Assembly (NCBI RefSeq): GCF_041260155.1
Contig: NC_091932.1
Location: 24,950,746 to 25,014,745 of the forward strand
Source: Ptychodera flava
Taxonomy: Eukaryota; Hemichordata; Enteropneusta; Ptychoderidae
Length of the DNA: 64,000 nucleotides
Reading direction: 5' to 3'
The position numbers were made by a program, and so were the translations under genes. The notes under the pieces are model-generated. The model made no database searches, was not told the DNA's origin, and saw only the letters and a list, made by a program, of their open reading frames with translations. Within the stretch, counting starts at the first letter, position 1; each line of letters opens with the position of its first letter. Positions 44,711 through 55,290 of the stretch are shown here, in pieces.

Positions 44711-46324
44711 AGGCTGCGTTCACAAAAAACGGTGTGTGTGGACGGGGGGGGGGTGGCTGGAGGAATCGTGATTGAAATCTTATTATTTTCAGATTCCCAC
44801 CCCTCTCAGTACCCTCAAAAATGTTCAAGTCCCCCCTCCAAATTATTATAGAGCCGCATACTTATTAAGGACGCACGCAAAGAAAAAATGAACATGTATT
44901 CGGCAGTTCTACTCCCAAATGTTCGACACTACCTGTTATTAGCAGTTTGTAGAGCCATATTCCTATAAGCCTTAGGCAAGTTGTTAAATTCATTTTTAAA
45001 AGCATCAGTGGATTGTTTTGGATTTATCAGTCTAAGCCAGCTTGAGTTAATCTAACTCTGTCCAGGTCAGTGGCACCTGCTGAAGAGCATACAAAATGAC
45101 GATCATGAGAGAGTATGCAAATTGTGAATTACTGGCTACATTTCGCCAAATTGTAAGATACTGGGCACAGTGACCTACCAAAAAATATTTTTTCAAAAGT
45201 AGGAGACATATATATGACTTAGATGCTGCTCAAAATTGACAATATTGGAATGTTAAAATATTCCATACAATTAACGTTTTAATCTCTAACATTTTGGGTG
45301 TAATAATGGCAAAATTGACTGAAAATAAATAATTCCATTCAGTCACACATTTTTCGTTTAAATTAGTGTCTTTATTGTTCGACTTTTACTCTTGTATTAT
45401 TGAATGTGAAGATTTAGAAAATCAAGCATGGTGACCTCATCTTTTTTCTTTAATTGAATATTTGATTATTCTCATATGCCAGAATTCAAAAATACCTGAT
45501 AACTTTCAAGCTTCCTGGTCTTCCATATCATGTGTTGCTCTCTGGTGTGATGTTATATACAAGTATATTTCACTGTCATGAGCATCATTTGACCTAAACT
45601 CTTCTTCAGCTACGGAGCCAGAGCTATCCCTGTCACTGCCGATATGCAATGACAGTGACACTGCAGTACAGCAAGGAAAAAGCTGTATTAACTTTGATCG
45701 TTTTGATAATATTTTTGTTCCGAGTCGGTTTATACAACCGTGTTCTCGTTCTACTCCCTACACAACATATTTATATGTACCGTGCATTTGAATCATTGAC
45801 AAATGACTTTCAGTCTGGATTCTAATTTCAACTATTATCAAATACATATTTATGTAATACAGGCTTTGTCCTGAAACCGACTGGACTCTATTGTGTATTT
45901 CAGCATGCTGATGGAAGACAGCACGAAACTGTATTTGATATACTGCATAGAAATATTGAAAAAATATGAACAGTTGCAGCTTTTGCCCCGTACTAGGCCC
46001 ACTTGCTTGGTGTTTTTAATGAATAATCATAGATGGTTAGATTTTTTCGACAATAGATTCATGAAATGTGACAAAATGGTTCTAGATTCTGTTTAATTAT
46101 CACTAAAATTGGAAAAATTGGGTGACATTTAAATGTTATTCATTTTTCATTGAATTACCTGTCAATCCTTGGAATTGGAAACTGTAAAGGTAAAGGGAAC
46201 AAAAAAATTCAGGTCCCCCTATAGGGAGTGCAAAACTTTCAAGTACCCGTCCACTACCCCCAAAATTTTCAAATTTCCCCCTGAATTCCTCCAGCCCCCT
46301 CACCTTTTTTTGTGAATGCAGCCT
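44711..46324. mobile_element. Non-autonomous TIR element, about 1.6 kb
   Basis: The left end AGGCTGCGTTCACAAAAAAC and following G-rich block with GGCTGGAGGAAT are mirrored at the right end (ATTCCTCCAGCC ... TTTGTGAATGCAGCCT). TIRs are about 50-60 bp, and more loosely similar sequence continues inward. The interior is AT-rich without a transposase frame. Confidence 0.75.
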
Positions 46325-46882
46325 TATTGAGGAATATTGAGTCGCACATAGTTTTTTCACCTAGCAAACACCACAATAAAGTTAAGTTATGCAAACAGTG
46401 GATTACAGTGACTAATGATCATGTATTGTCCCCATTGTATTCACCCAACAGTACTGTCCAGACCTTTTAGCAAACATATTTTTTCGAAGAATAGAATAAT
46501 TAGCTCCATTTAACATGAAATGTTAGTAAGTGCTTGGAAAAAAATTCATAGTGGCTCTATTATTAGATATTGCTATATAGGTTATGATGATGTATAGCCT
46601 TTTTTGACTTACACGTCGCACAAATCAACGAACGCGCTAGGCTCTTCACAGTTGCGTTGCATGAAAAATATCGGACTTAAAAGCACAGAATTACGGAATA
46701 CAGTTCCTAATGGTTAGCAGCATGGTGGAGTATCTTAGCCCTTAGAACAACTAATTGGACATAGCGCTGTCTGTATTTAACTAGTTTAAAGTTCAATTCA
46801 GCGTAACGGTTGTAGATGGAAGAACATAACGGATCGCCGAGCCATGCGATAGACGACCCATGCCCTGGTATACCGGGTTGAC
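46325..46882. other. Intergenic, nothing recognised
   Basis: AT-rich, no gene or repeat recognised. Confidence 0.5.
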
Positions 46883-47240
46883 TTAAGGTAGTATGCACCT
46901 CGAAAGTGAAAGACTTAAACTTTTGCTCTAACTTTCCTCAAGGAATCTTTCAATCATTCTCTTTCAAAATCAAGAATAAAAATAGGGGGTCACCGTGCAA
47001 ATTTTGGTAATAGAGAAACAAATTACCCAAGATTTACCGATATTAGAAATTCAAATGGCCGCCATCCCTGTGTTAACTCTATATAGAAAAATAAAAAAAT
47101 TAAATTTCGAAAAACTAAGCCGGTTAAAAGTTTTCTTTTACAAAGAACTTTAAAATGAACCCCCACATGTGGTATATCAAAAGAGAATTGTAAAAGTTTG
47201 AGAGTCCGAATGTCTGTCCCCGAGGTGCCTTCTACCTTAA
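46883..47240 (+). mobile_element. TTAA-ended MITE, copy 6
   Basis: Among the best-preserved copies: starts TTAAGGTAGTATGCACCTCG and ends GAGGTGCCTTCTACCTTAA, with the interior ATGGCCGCCATCCCTGTGTT. Confidence 0.9.
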
Positions 47241-48749
47241 AACACAGGTCTGACAAATAGAAACAGACTGGCAACGGGTATTGTTCAAGGTTGGAAGCGG
47301 TTACGTAAGTCATCCATGTTCGCCTCGCCTCAGATGGCTCTCGCCTCGCTTTTCCGAAGAGTGCACCCTTCGGTAGTTTCCGTATTTTTGCCAGTTTTTA
47401 AGCGAAAGTATGTTCGGCAAAGTTTATGTTATTGTTGTCATGTGGTGCTGAGTAGAATCGGCATGCTGGCGAAAACGGAAAAGTTTTGAGCTTCGGGAAA
47501 GTGAGTTTTACCATTTTAAAAGTTCCCCTCACATTTTTATGAATATATAATGAGTGTGTTTCAACCAAATTTGAAAGTCTTTTATCGATACTGTCTGGTT
47601 TTACTCAATGGTTTACGGTCAGTCATACCGTCTTTTACACGTGCGTCATGGAAGGACATGTTTATGGAACTGCTGGCGTGTTATGTTTTGACTGGCGTGA
47701 AGCAGTGTTTCTGCCCTGAGAGCTCACAAAGTAAGTATGGTTTCTACGCGACTTGCAGCACGCTGCCATCTCGTCGTAGTTTTTGCATAATCTCGTGCAA
47801 TTATCAACCACGAACAAAGGTCTCAAAAAATCTAACACCTGTGAAGCTCATTTTAATATGAAAAGGCCATAGTCTACCGAGACGACCATGGAACAAAAGC
47901 CATGCCGCGTTGCTAGTCTGTTTCTTCTATTTGTCTGTGTTTAAAACAAATAATAGCAGTTTTACATTGCTAAATAAAAAAAAAGTTTCAACATTTCTTA
48001 ACCGGCTGGCGTTTGCATCTTTATTTAATCATTACCTCTTTGACTCTTCAGGTAGCGTAGATACATATTTACGTCAAGTTCTTTCCGTGGCAATTTGCAT
48101 GTAAAACGACAACATGATCCACTTGTTATATTCGTTGAAACAAATCTTTCAGGCTGCCGTAGGTGACATTTTTTCATCAAGTCGCGTCGATATCTTGACC
48201 CTACAAACCTCAAGCTCTCAATTCACCATTTATATGCGATTATGTATTGGCACGTCTTGTAAATGTATAATGTTGTTCTGATCTGCAGTGGCGTTGCCCA
48301 CTTAGACAGACGCGTGATGTTTACTTTGCAGCCGAATGTATTAGCGCTCATCTGGGTTTTTTTTGTTTTGAAATGGCCCTCTGCCGGATTATTTGAAGTT
48401 CAGATTCAACAACGTGCAACAATATCATAAGCTTTCCTTCGGCAGATAAAAGCAGCAGGTTATGGTTTGAGTGGACAACATTTTAAAACGACATTGAGTA
48501 CTATTAATTCTTGAAAATGTTCCAAAAATGACACTGTTGATAATTAGAGCATGCGCGTGACAAGTGAAATTTAAACACGTTGCATTTAGGGGAGGATTGT
48601 CAATGTACGCCTGATGTCTACCATCGTGCTAACATTGGAAATAATGCCATAGTTAAACCGCGGAACACGAGTACACGTACATGCATGATTCTACATCATC
48701 GATCAAATTTTGTTTTGAGGCCCAGGGTCCTATAAATACACTTTTCAAT
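47241..48749. other. Intergenic, nothing recognised
   Basis: The ORF at 47550-47861 (+, 103 codons) has no recognisable family. No splice-linked neighbours seen. Confidence 0.4.
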
Positions 48750-48912
48750 AGCGTGGGAGCTATTGAGATCGCCAGGCGTATGCATGGATGTAGGTCTCTT
48801 CATCCGTGTACCGAGATACCTTGAATTTCAAATTACTTTTTACCTTGAGATTAATTTGAAGGTAAAACAGCCTATTTCAGACGGACATTTCTACTTGTCG
48901 AAAATATACAAA
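48750..48912 (+). repeat. Direct repeat X, copy 1
   Basis: GAGCTATTGAGATCG, GTATGCATGGATGTAGGTCT and TACCTTGAGAT recur in order at 49803-49965. Diverged dispersed repeat. Confidence 0.7.
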
Positions 48913-49044
48913 TCAGCGAAAAGGTGTGAAAAACTAAAAATTCTCCTCGTCTTCGTCGCTTTTCAGACCGATTGGTTATTGGTATTGGAATACAATTATG
49001 TCACCAGAAGATGGCCAGGACGGAAGCAGTGCTCGAATCCGACA

Positions 49045-49130
49045 CCTTAAGATGGCGGTCAGTGTTTATAGGCCGCAAACAGTAAAATGTTTTAGAGTTA
49101 GGCATGTTTCAGTCTGATGTCACGTGATCG
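49045..49130 (+). repeat. Direct repeat Y, copy 1
   Basis: GGTCAGTGTTTATAGGCC and the following ACAAACAGT-like and GGCATGTTTCAGTCTGATGT segments recur at 54978-55133. Confidence 0.65.
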
Positions 49131-49660
49131 TTTCTCGCTTAAACGATCATTTTTAGTGATTATTTTCTGTCAACGAGTTGGGTTACAGTGATGGTTATGT
49201 CAGACAGTAATCTTAGGCCGAACAAATAATTGTGCTGTTCCGATAACTCGACCTATCCTATTTTTTACCTGCCAACCCTAAACATTTTAGAGTTACGCGA
49301 ACACGGAAGTAAAAAAAAAGAAAGAAAAAAAACCATCAAGTCACTCAATCGCTACTTGACATTCGATTTTTGCTCGAACGAGGATGTCTTTTATGTTTTT
49401 TCCTATATATGTATGATACATATTCTGGAAGTGTTGTGGCCAGTATCTGACCGCCCTGAATCCCCGAAAACTGCATATTTAAGAATAAAAATATTTTGGA
49501 AAAAAATTCCTGCCGGCCTTCCTACCCTATTTTTGAAAACCATGTTACGGCGGAACAGCACAATTTATTTAATATTTATTGGCCTTAGAGGCATGCTCAA
49601 GCAACATGTTTAAACGTGTCGATGATTTTCATGTTTAATGACATGTTAAAACGTGTCAAT
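49131..49660. other. Intergenic between repeat blocks
   Basis: The ORF at 49230-49613 (+, 127 codons) is unrecognised and contains a poly-Lys run from an A-rich tract. It is probably chance. Confidence 0.35.
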
Positions 49661-49802
49661 GATTTTCTCATGGTCGGCAAGTACACTATTTTTGTGCTTT
49701 TATAAAACGATAAGCCTAATATTATCTAGAAGACGTAACATTAATACTATTGTACTTCGCTCCAATTTACTCAGCTCTACTATTCTAATTACACTAACAT
49801 GC
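49661..49802 (+). repeat. Direct repeat Z, copy 1
   Basis: TTTTCTCATGGTCGG and CACTTCGCTCCAATTTACTC-like segments recur at 55157-55290 (TTTTCTCGTGGTCGG, CACTTCGCCCCAATTTACTC). Confidence 0.7.
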
Positions 49803-49965
49803 GAGCTATTGAGATCGTCTGACGTATGCATGGATGTTGGTCTGTTCGTCCGTCTAACGAGATCCCTTGAAATTCAATTTACCTATTACCTTGAGATAAA
49901 GGTGCATCAACCCATTTCGGACTAATATTTTTACTTTTATTTCTCTTGTCGAAAATACGGCATGA
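49803..49965 (+). repeat. Direct repeat X, copy 2
   Basis: Second copy of the 48750-48912 unit, immediately after Z copy 1. Confidence 0.7.
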
Positions 49966-50047
49966 AAAACTGAAAATTTTCCTCGGTTTAACCACTTATC
50001 AGTGGATATTGATATTTTGAATAAAGATTCTCGCGAGTCTAGCAACT

Positions 50048-50131
50048 GTACATCGGTTGGCACACCTGAGATGTGGCACCTTTTAACGTTAAGAGCACGC
50101 CACCAACGACAAGGAATGTTTCTACTTTGAC
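50048..50131 (+). pseudogene. Degraded CLCA exon 3 fragment
   Basis: GGCACACCTGAGATGTGGC and GCACGCCACCAACGACAAGG followed by AATGTTTCTACTTTGAC match the HEWGH-to-YLD stretch of exon 3 in copy A (GGGACACCTGCGATGGGGA; TACGCCACCAACGACAAGGA; ACGTTTCTACCTGGAC). An insertion and substitutions break the frame. It is an isolated remnant of a fourth CLCA-derived copy, 7.5 kb beyond copy B. Confidence 0.7.
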
Positions 50132-50941
50132 GTAAGTTGACGTGTGTCAAACGACACTATCTGACAAAACCAAGCTTAACTGACATAACCCTTATTACCA
50201 GTCGCCTAGGCAGTCTTTTGCTAAATCGCCCCAGCTCAAGGAAATGTATCACTACACTGTGTTTTATGTTGGTTTTCCTAGTTGAATTTTCCCAATCGCG
50301 ATTGCGGTTAATCCTGTAGTTCTAATTACAACTTTTCCGAATCAGTAAATACGGTGAAACGTCCTCCCTTTACAGACGATTTTCCTGTTATTGACAAACA
50401 TAATTATATATGTTTGTCTAGGTAAAAAATCTAAGCTTGTTATATTCGATGATCTTAACATTTCACACCTACACTGTAATTGAATATTATCCGTTTACTT
50501 TGTTTATTTCAAAATATTTACGAATCCCCGTTATGACGTAACAGGTCATTAGCAAGGGGCGTGTCTTACATGTATTGTTATAAATATTAACTGAACATGT
50601 AAGAAGATGCATGGACTATGAGTGTCATTGATATAATACAATGTAGTCAACATAAGGCTGAAGTTTAAATGCATTGTTTTGCATTCATGCGTGCGTAACT
50701 TTTCGGAGTTTTGCGGGAATAAAGGCAAACATTTTTGGCAAACCTCCATCATTGGCCTACTGCAAAACCAAATCATGACTTTTTAAAATGATTCTTTTCG
50801 GCAGTCGCATTAAATAAGCTTACAAGGACAGTATGTAACACATTGTGTACATGGCATATAGAAATAAGGAAACACAAAATCAACACCTTATTAAATTTAA
50901 TAATAAAAATGTTACGTTTTCACACAGTTCCGACTTCGTCG
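50132..50941. other. Intergenic, nothing recognised
   Basis: AT-rich; I looked for further CLCA exons next to the exon 3 fragment and found none. Confidence 0.45.
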
Positions 50942-51296
50942 TTAAGATAGTATACTCCTCGAAAGTGAAGTACTTAAACTTTTTCTCAAACTTTCCTTAG
51001 TGAAACTTTCGATCATTTGCTTACCAAATAAAAAATAATAATCGGGGGTCACAGTGCAAAATTTAGTACGAGGTAGACAAATCAAGAATTCCCGATATTT
51101 GAAATTCAAAATGGCCGCCATCCCTGTGTTAACTGTATGGGGAAAGTAAAATTTTTGATTTTTGAAAAACTGAGAGAGAGAAAAAAAATTCCTACACCAA
51201 GAGCTTTAAAATACATCCCCACAAGTGGTAGATCAGAAAAGAATTGATAAAATTTGATTGTCCGAATATCTGTCTCCGAGGAGCATTTTACCTTAA
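50942..51296 (+). mobile_element. TTAA-ended MITE, copy 7
   Basis: Starts TTAAGATAGTATACTCCTCG and ends GAGGAGCATTTTACCTTAA, with the conserved AAAATGGCCGCCATCCCT interior. Confidence 0.88.
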
Positions 51297-51385
51297 CCCT
51301 TTCACCCCTAGTTCCCTGTATACAGGTCCAACTTTACCATAGAAAACAATGGATTTGGGACAAACCATGGTGGTGAAAGGGTTAA
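51293..51385. mobile_element. Miniature TTAACCCTTTCACC hairpin element
   Basis: A 93 bp element with ends TTAACCCTTTCACC and GGTGAAAGGGTTAA. It shares the TTAA of MITE copy 7, so one probably inserted at the end of the other. Confidence 0.75.
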
Positions 51386-51680
51386 AGCTCCATGGTCTGT
51401 AAATAGCCTATGAAATGCCATTTCATTCAATGAGACCAAAACACACATATCATGTCTTCGTCAAGGACCTCTCTTCGGTTTTGTGTATACCTCGGGGGCA
51501 GCGTAGCATTCACCGAGACCCAGAAGAAGACTTAGATCAACCATGCCTCATTCAGTGAGACAAACAAATGTACCACATCTCAAGTTCAATGATACTGGCA
51601 TCAGTGAGACTTTGTATTCAGCGTTTATCATTTCATTCAATAAAACTGGTGTGTACGTGACGAATGTTCCTCTTGGTTAC
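51386..51680. other. Intergenic with degenerate CATTTCATTCAATGAGAC repeats
   Basis: CATTTCATTCAA, TCATTCAGTGAGACAAAC and TCATTTCATTCAATAAAAC recur between 51419 and 51645. No gene seen. Confidence 0.5.
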
Positions 51681-51985
51681 AGGTAGCTGCCAGCGTGTGA
51701 TAGGTTACATGACAGAAGAAGCCAGCGCACGGCCCGAGGGCTACAATTACTGCAGGTAAGTTACAATAACCTAACCACAAGAGACCGTGTAGAGAAGATA
51801 CGACAATGGAAACCTCCCGCACGAGAACAGCCAGGATGATCTCAACAAGTCGCAGGAAAAAAAGAAACTACCGCCGCCATGAAGCGGAAGATGTTGCCCA
51901 TTTGATCCACTCAGACTACGATGTCACAACAAGCCTGTGGGGACAGAAGCGGCGATCGAATCAGACAGTACACATAGTAGAGTAA
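51681..51985 (+). other. Possible exon plus 59-codon basic ORF, function unknown
   Basis: Between an acceptor-like TTGGTTACAG and a donor-like TGCAG|GTAAGT (about 51680-51757) one frame reads SCQRVIGYMTEEASARPEGY. Just downstream an ATG at 51806 opens 59 codons ending at TAA 51983-51985, rich in Arg/Lys (SRRKKRNYRRHEAEDVAHLI, then HIVE at the end). Neither part matches a family I know. Confidence 0.2.
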
Positions 51986-52924
51986 ACTATAGACAGTGGA
52001 CTGTCTCGATTCTCCCGTCTGTGATTCGATATTCACTGACTCATTCTTTCTCTTCTTTGTCGATCGATGAAAGTAATTTTATCTTCAATACTCTGTCCTA
52101 ATATGACAGATGTAATATCCAACATATATTGTCATTTATTTTTGACCAACGTACAAAACTTGGTCCGTTCGTCAAAGCACATATCTGACGAGATGTTTGC
52201 GAAACAGTGAAAAATATATTGGATGAACAGCCGTACTCTATGATTAGGGGATATTCATGTTGCAGTCTCTCCGAAAAAAACCGGGGATGTTTAGGCGATA
52301 ACAAAGGCGATGACTCTGTATATAGTTGAATAAAGAAAATTTTCGGACATCATATTTTTATCTATTAAAAGCGTACACTTGTCGGTTTGATGTGCGACCG
52401 TACGCAGATCGCCCATATTCTCCTAAAACTAGTCAAAACAATTCTGCGACAATGATGGTGTCTCTTCGTGAACGTCCTTGAACCCGTACCCGCGACCATT
52501 GTTTTTTATGTGTTCCATGGTTGATGATTGGTAGAATTCATGTATCAAAATTTGAAGACACACGTGATTGAATCCTGTGAATGTTAGGCAACTGACGGTG
52601 TGCAGGGACGGCAACAGTTCACGGACCATGGGAGTATCAGCAGTACGCAGTACATTGCATGCTCTCTAAGAATGAACAGCGTGTTTCTATAGCTACCATG
52701 CGAAATCCGGCTTTGACCAATGTTCCTGTCCTGTCGTAGGATAACTTTCGAGCTGCGTATATAGTTACTGTTGAGGTTCAGATATCCGAATCTTTCGTGT
52801 TCGAAAGGCTTATCGATTTACAGAAAATGCTAAACTTTTGTTATTAGTTTACATGTACATACCCAGCACACGGGGCAAAGCTAAATATTTACCACGTTGG
52901 AAAATTTCTGCGAGTCGCTCTCAC
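51986..52924. other. Intergenic, nothing recognised
   Basis: No gene or clear repeat; the ORFs are short and unrecognised. Confidence 0.45.
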
Positions 52925-53094
52925 CATAGGGGATTCGATCTCCGATGATGACGATGATGATGATTAAATATTTAAAATGAAGATCAATAAAAATATATCT
53001 GGACTCAGTAAATTTGTTGTTATTGTTGTTGTTATTGTTGTTGTCGTTGTTGATACTATTTGCAGAAAAGAACAAAGTATGCGCTGCAAATTTC

Positions 53095-53240
53095 AACACA
53101 GCCTAACTATACATGTGCGTCGCAAATTCAACACAGCCTAACTATACATGTGCGTTGCAAATTCAATACAGCCTAACTATACATGTGCGTTGCTGCCTAA
53201 CTATACATGTGCGTTGCAAATTCAATACAGCCTAACATTA
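53095..53240. repeat. Minisatellite in left foldback arm
   Basis: Units of roughly 34 bp built on CAGCCTAACTATACATGTGC plus GTTGCAAATTCAATA, about four copies, one truncated. The mirrored array is at 53990-54160 with a different copy arrangement. Confidence 0.85.
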
Positions 53241-53989
53241 CCCAAGGGGTGTCACTTCATTGCCACACACCTTTTTTTAATCGCCAAAAATGCACCTAGC
53301 AAGCATCGAAATCGGTAAAATTCGACGTAGGGTCAAAGCACATTGGTCCTTCTCAATCATACTCAAACATTTTTACCTCTTACCGATGAAAAGTCGAGAA
53401 ATCAGCAGGTTTTTCAGCGCATCAGGTCGTCTCTTACATTCCAGATTTAAAAGACCGCGCGTTACATTAAGTCACGTGGGCGCATTTCAAATCGAACCAA
53501 TAGCAGAGCTGGATGGGCCCAGCTTGAAAACCCAGCAGTAACGTAAGTTTCTTACGTCTTTGGAGACTATGGGTGACACTGTCTGCGTGCGTCTGCGTGG
53601 AAATTCTGGTAACTTTAACAGTTCCAGTTCACCCATAGCAAGAGAACGTTCTTTTCAAAGACGTGAGAAACTTACGTTACTGCCGGGTTTCACGTCGGGC
53701 CCATTCGTTCAGTACGGGCTCTGCTATAGGTTCGATTTGAAATGCGCCCATGTGACTTAATATAACGCGCGGTCTTTTAAATCTGGAATGTAAGAGACGA
53801 CCTGACACGCTAAAAAACCTGCTGATTTCTCGACTTTTCATCGGTAAGAGGTAAAAATGTTTGAGTATGATTGAGAAGGACCAATGTGCTTTGACCCTAC
53901 GTCGAATTTTACCGATTTTGATGCTTGCTAGGTGCATTTTTGGCGATTGAAAAAAAAGTGTGTGGCAATGAAGTAACACCCCTTGGGTA

Positions 53990-54160
53990 ATGTTAGGCTG
54001 TATTGAATTTGCAACGCACATGTATAGTTAGGCAGCAACGCACATGTATAGTTAGGCTGTATTGAATTTGCGACGCACATGTATAGTTAGGCTGCAACGC
54101 ACATGTATAGTTAGGCTGTGTTGAATTTGCGACGCACATGTATAGTTAGGCTGTGTTGAA
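53990..54160. repeat. Minisatellite in right foldback arm
   Basis: Inverted version of the left array (GCACATGTATAGTTAGGCTG units), about five copies. Confidence 0.85.
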
Positions 54161-54667
54161 ATTTGCAGCGCATACTTTGTTCTTTTCTGCAAATAGTATC
54201 AACGACAACAACAATAACAACAACAATAACAACAAATTTACTGAGTCCAAATATATTTTTATTTATCTTCATTTTTAATATTTAATCATCATCATCATCG
54301 TCATCATCGGAGATTGAATCCCCTATGCTCTCACCAGCGGTCGCGAGGAAAATATGCGTCGATATCATTGATCCGCCATGTTTATTGTTGTTTGTACGTC
54401 TAGTTTGAAAGTCATAGACTTTCTCAACTGTGAAATTCATATTGCAATTCAATATTTTACGCACGAAGTCACCTGTGCATTTAAATACGTCCATTCGGGA
54501 GCAGAAACGTTTACAAACTTTCGATGGTGATAACTAGCTCCATGTCGTGACATGTCTCCAGTTCCGAAGTTTATCCGGTAAAATTCGTAAATCGAAATCG
54601 ACATTAACATTGAGCGGTGATTGTGAAGCGTTAAATAAATGTCGGCAAAATAAAACATCAAATGGCT

Positions 54668-54672
<5 letters not shown>

Positions 54673-54755
<83 letters not shown>
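54673..54755. repeat. (GA)n microsatellite
   Basis: About 83 bp, with one GG phase shift near 54710. Confidence 0.95.
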
Positions 54756-54757
<2 letters not shown>

Positions 54758-54977
54758 GGCCGCTTCATGAAATGTTTCTCGGTCTGCTCAGTGTACTGGT
54801 CTCGCCGTTATCAGTTACGTATAATCTGTTGTTTGCATGTCAACACACTGGCCTGTTCACAACCTCCTGTGCACACTAATGGTGACCGTAATTTACAAAG
54901 ACATAAACATTCGATCCCGCCCGTGAATGTCGAAGGTGAACGGGATTAACTTGATCCCGGGTATCAAGTCCCTGGCC

Positions 54978-55133
54978 TTTAAGATGATGGTCAGTGTTTA
55001 TAGGCCACAAACAGTGTTTGAGTCAAGTTCATGAATGAGTTTTCACATTCACGTCCATTTGCTGCTTTATGGCGACTATTTTGCGATTCGGTAAATGTTT
55101 TAAATTTAGGGATGTTTAGTCTTGATGTTACGG
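54978..55133 (+). repeat. Direct repeat Y, copy 2
   Basis: GATGGTCAGTGTTTATAGGC, then CACAAACAGTGTTT and GGGATGTTTAGTCTTGATGT, corresponding to 49045-49130 with a longer middle. Confidence 0.6.
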
Positions 55134-55156
55134 GTTAGTAAACATGCGAATAATTT

Positions 55157-55290
55157 TTCTCGTGGTCGGTAATAACACTAATTATGTGCCTGGATAAAAA
55201 GACGTCCCGGCTATTACCTGGAACAGTAATTTAAACATTAATAGCACTTCGCCCCAATTTACTCAGCTGTACGATACCTACTACACATTA
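55157..55290 (+). repeat. Direct repeat Z, copy 2
   Basis: Corresponds to 49661-49802. The order Y then Z is kept between the two loci about 5.5 kb apart. Confidence 0.65.

Larger units (their letters stand above)
52925..54330. mobile_element. Foldback element of about 1.4 kb
   Basis: The arms (about 52925-53560 and 53655-54330) are reverse complements over some 600 bp: ATAGGGGATTCGATCTCCGA at the left against TCGGAGATTGAATCCCCTAT at the right, then TTG/CAA-rich tracts, a minisatellite, and AATGCACCTAGCAAGC at the left against GCTTGCTAGGTGCATT at the right. The two similar ORFs, one per arm (53290-53541 + and 53677-54021 -), are mirror images from the palindrome, with no protein family I know. 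Confidence 0.9.

Noticed and set aside
53290..54021. Similar proteins encoded on opposite strands (53290-53541 and 53677-54021)
   Set aside because: Mirror images produced by the arms of the 1.4 kb foldback; no other sign of coding.
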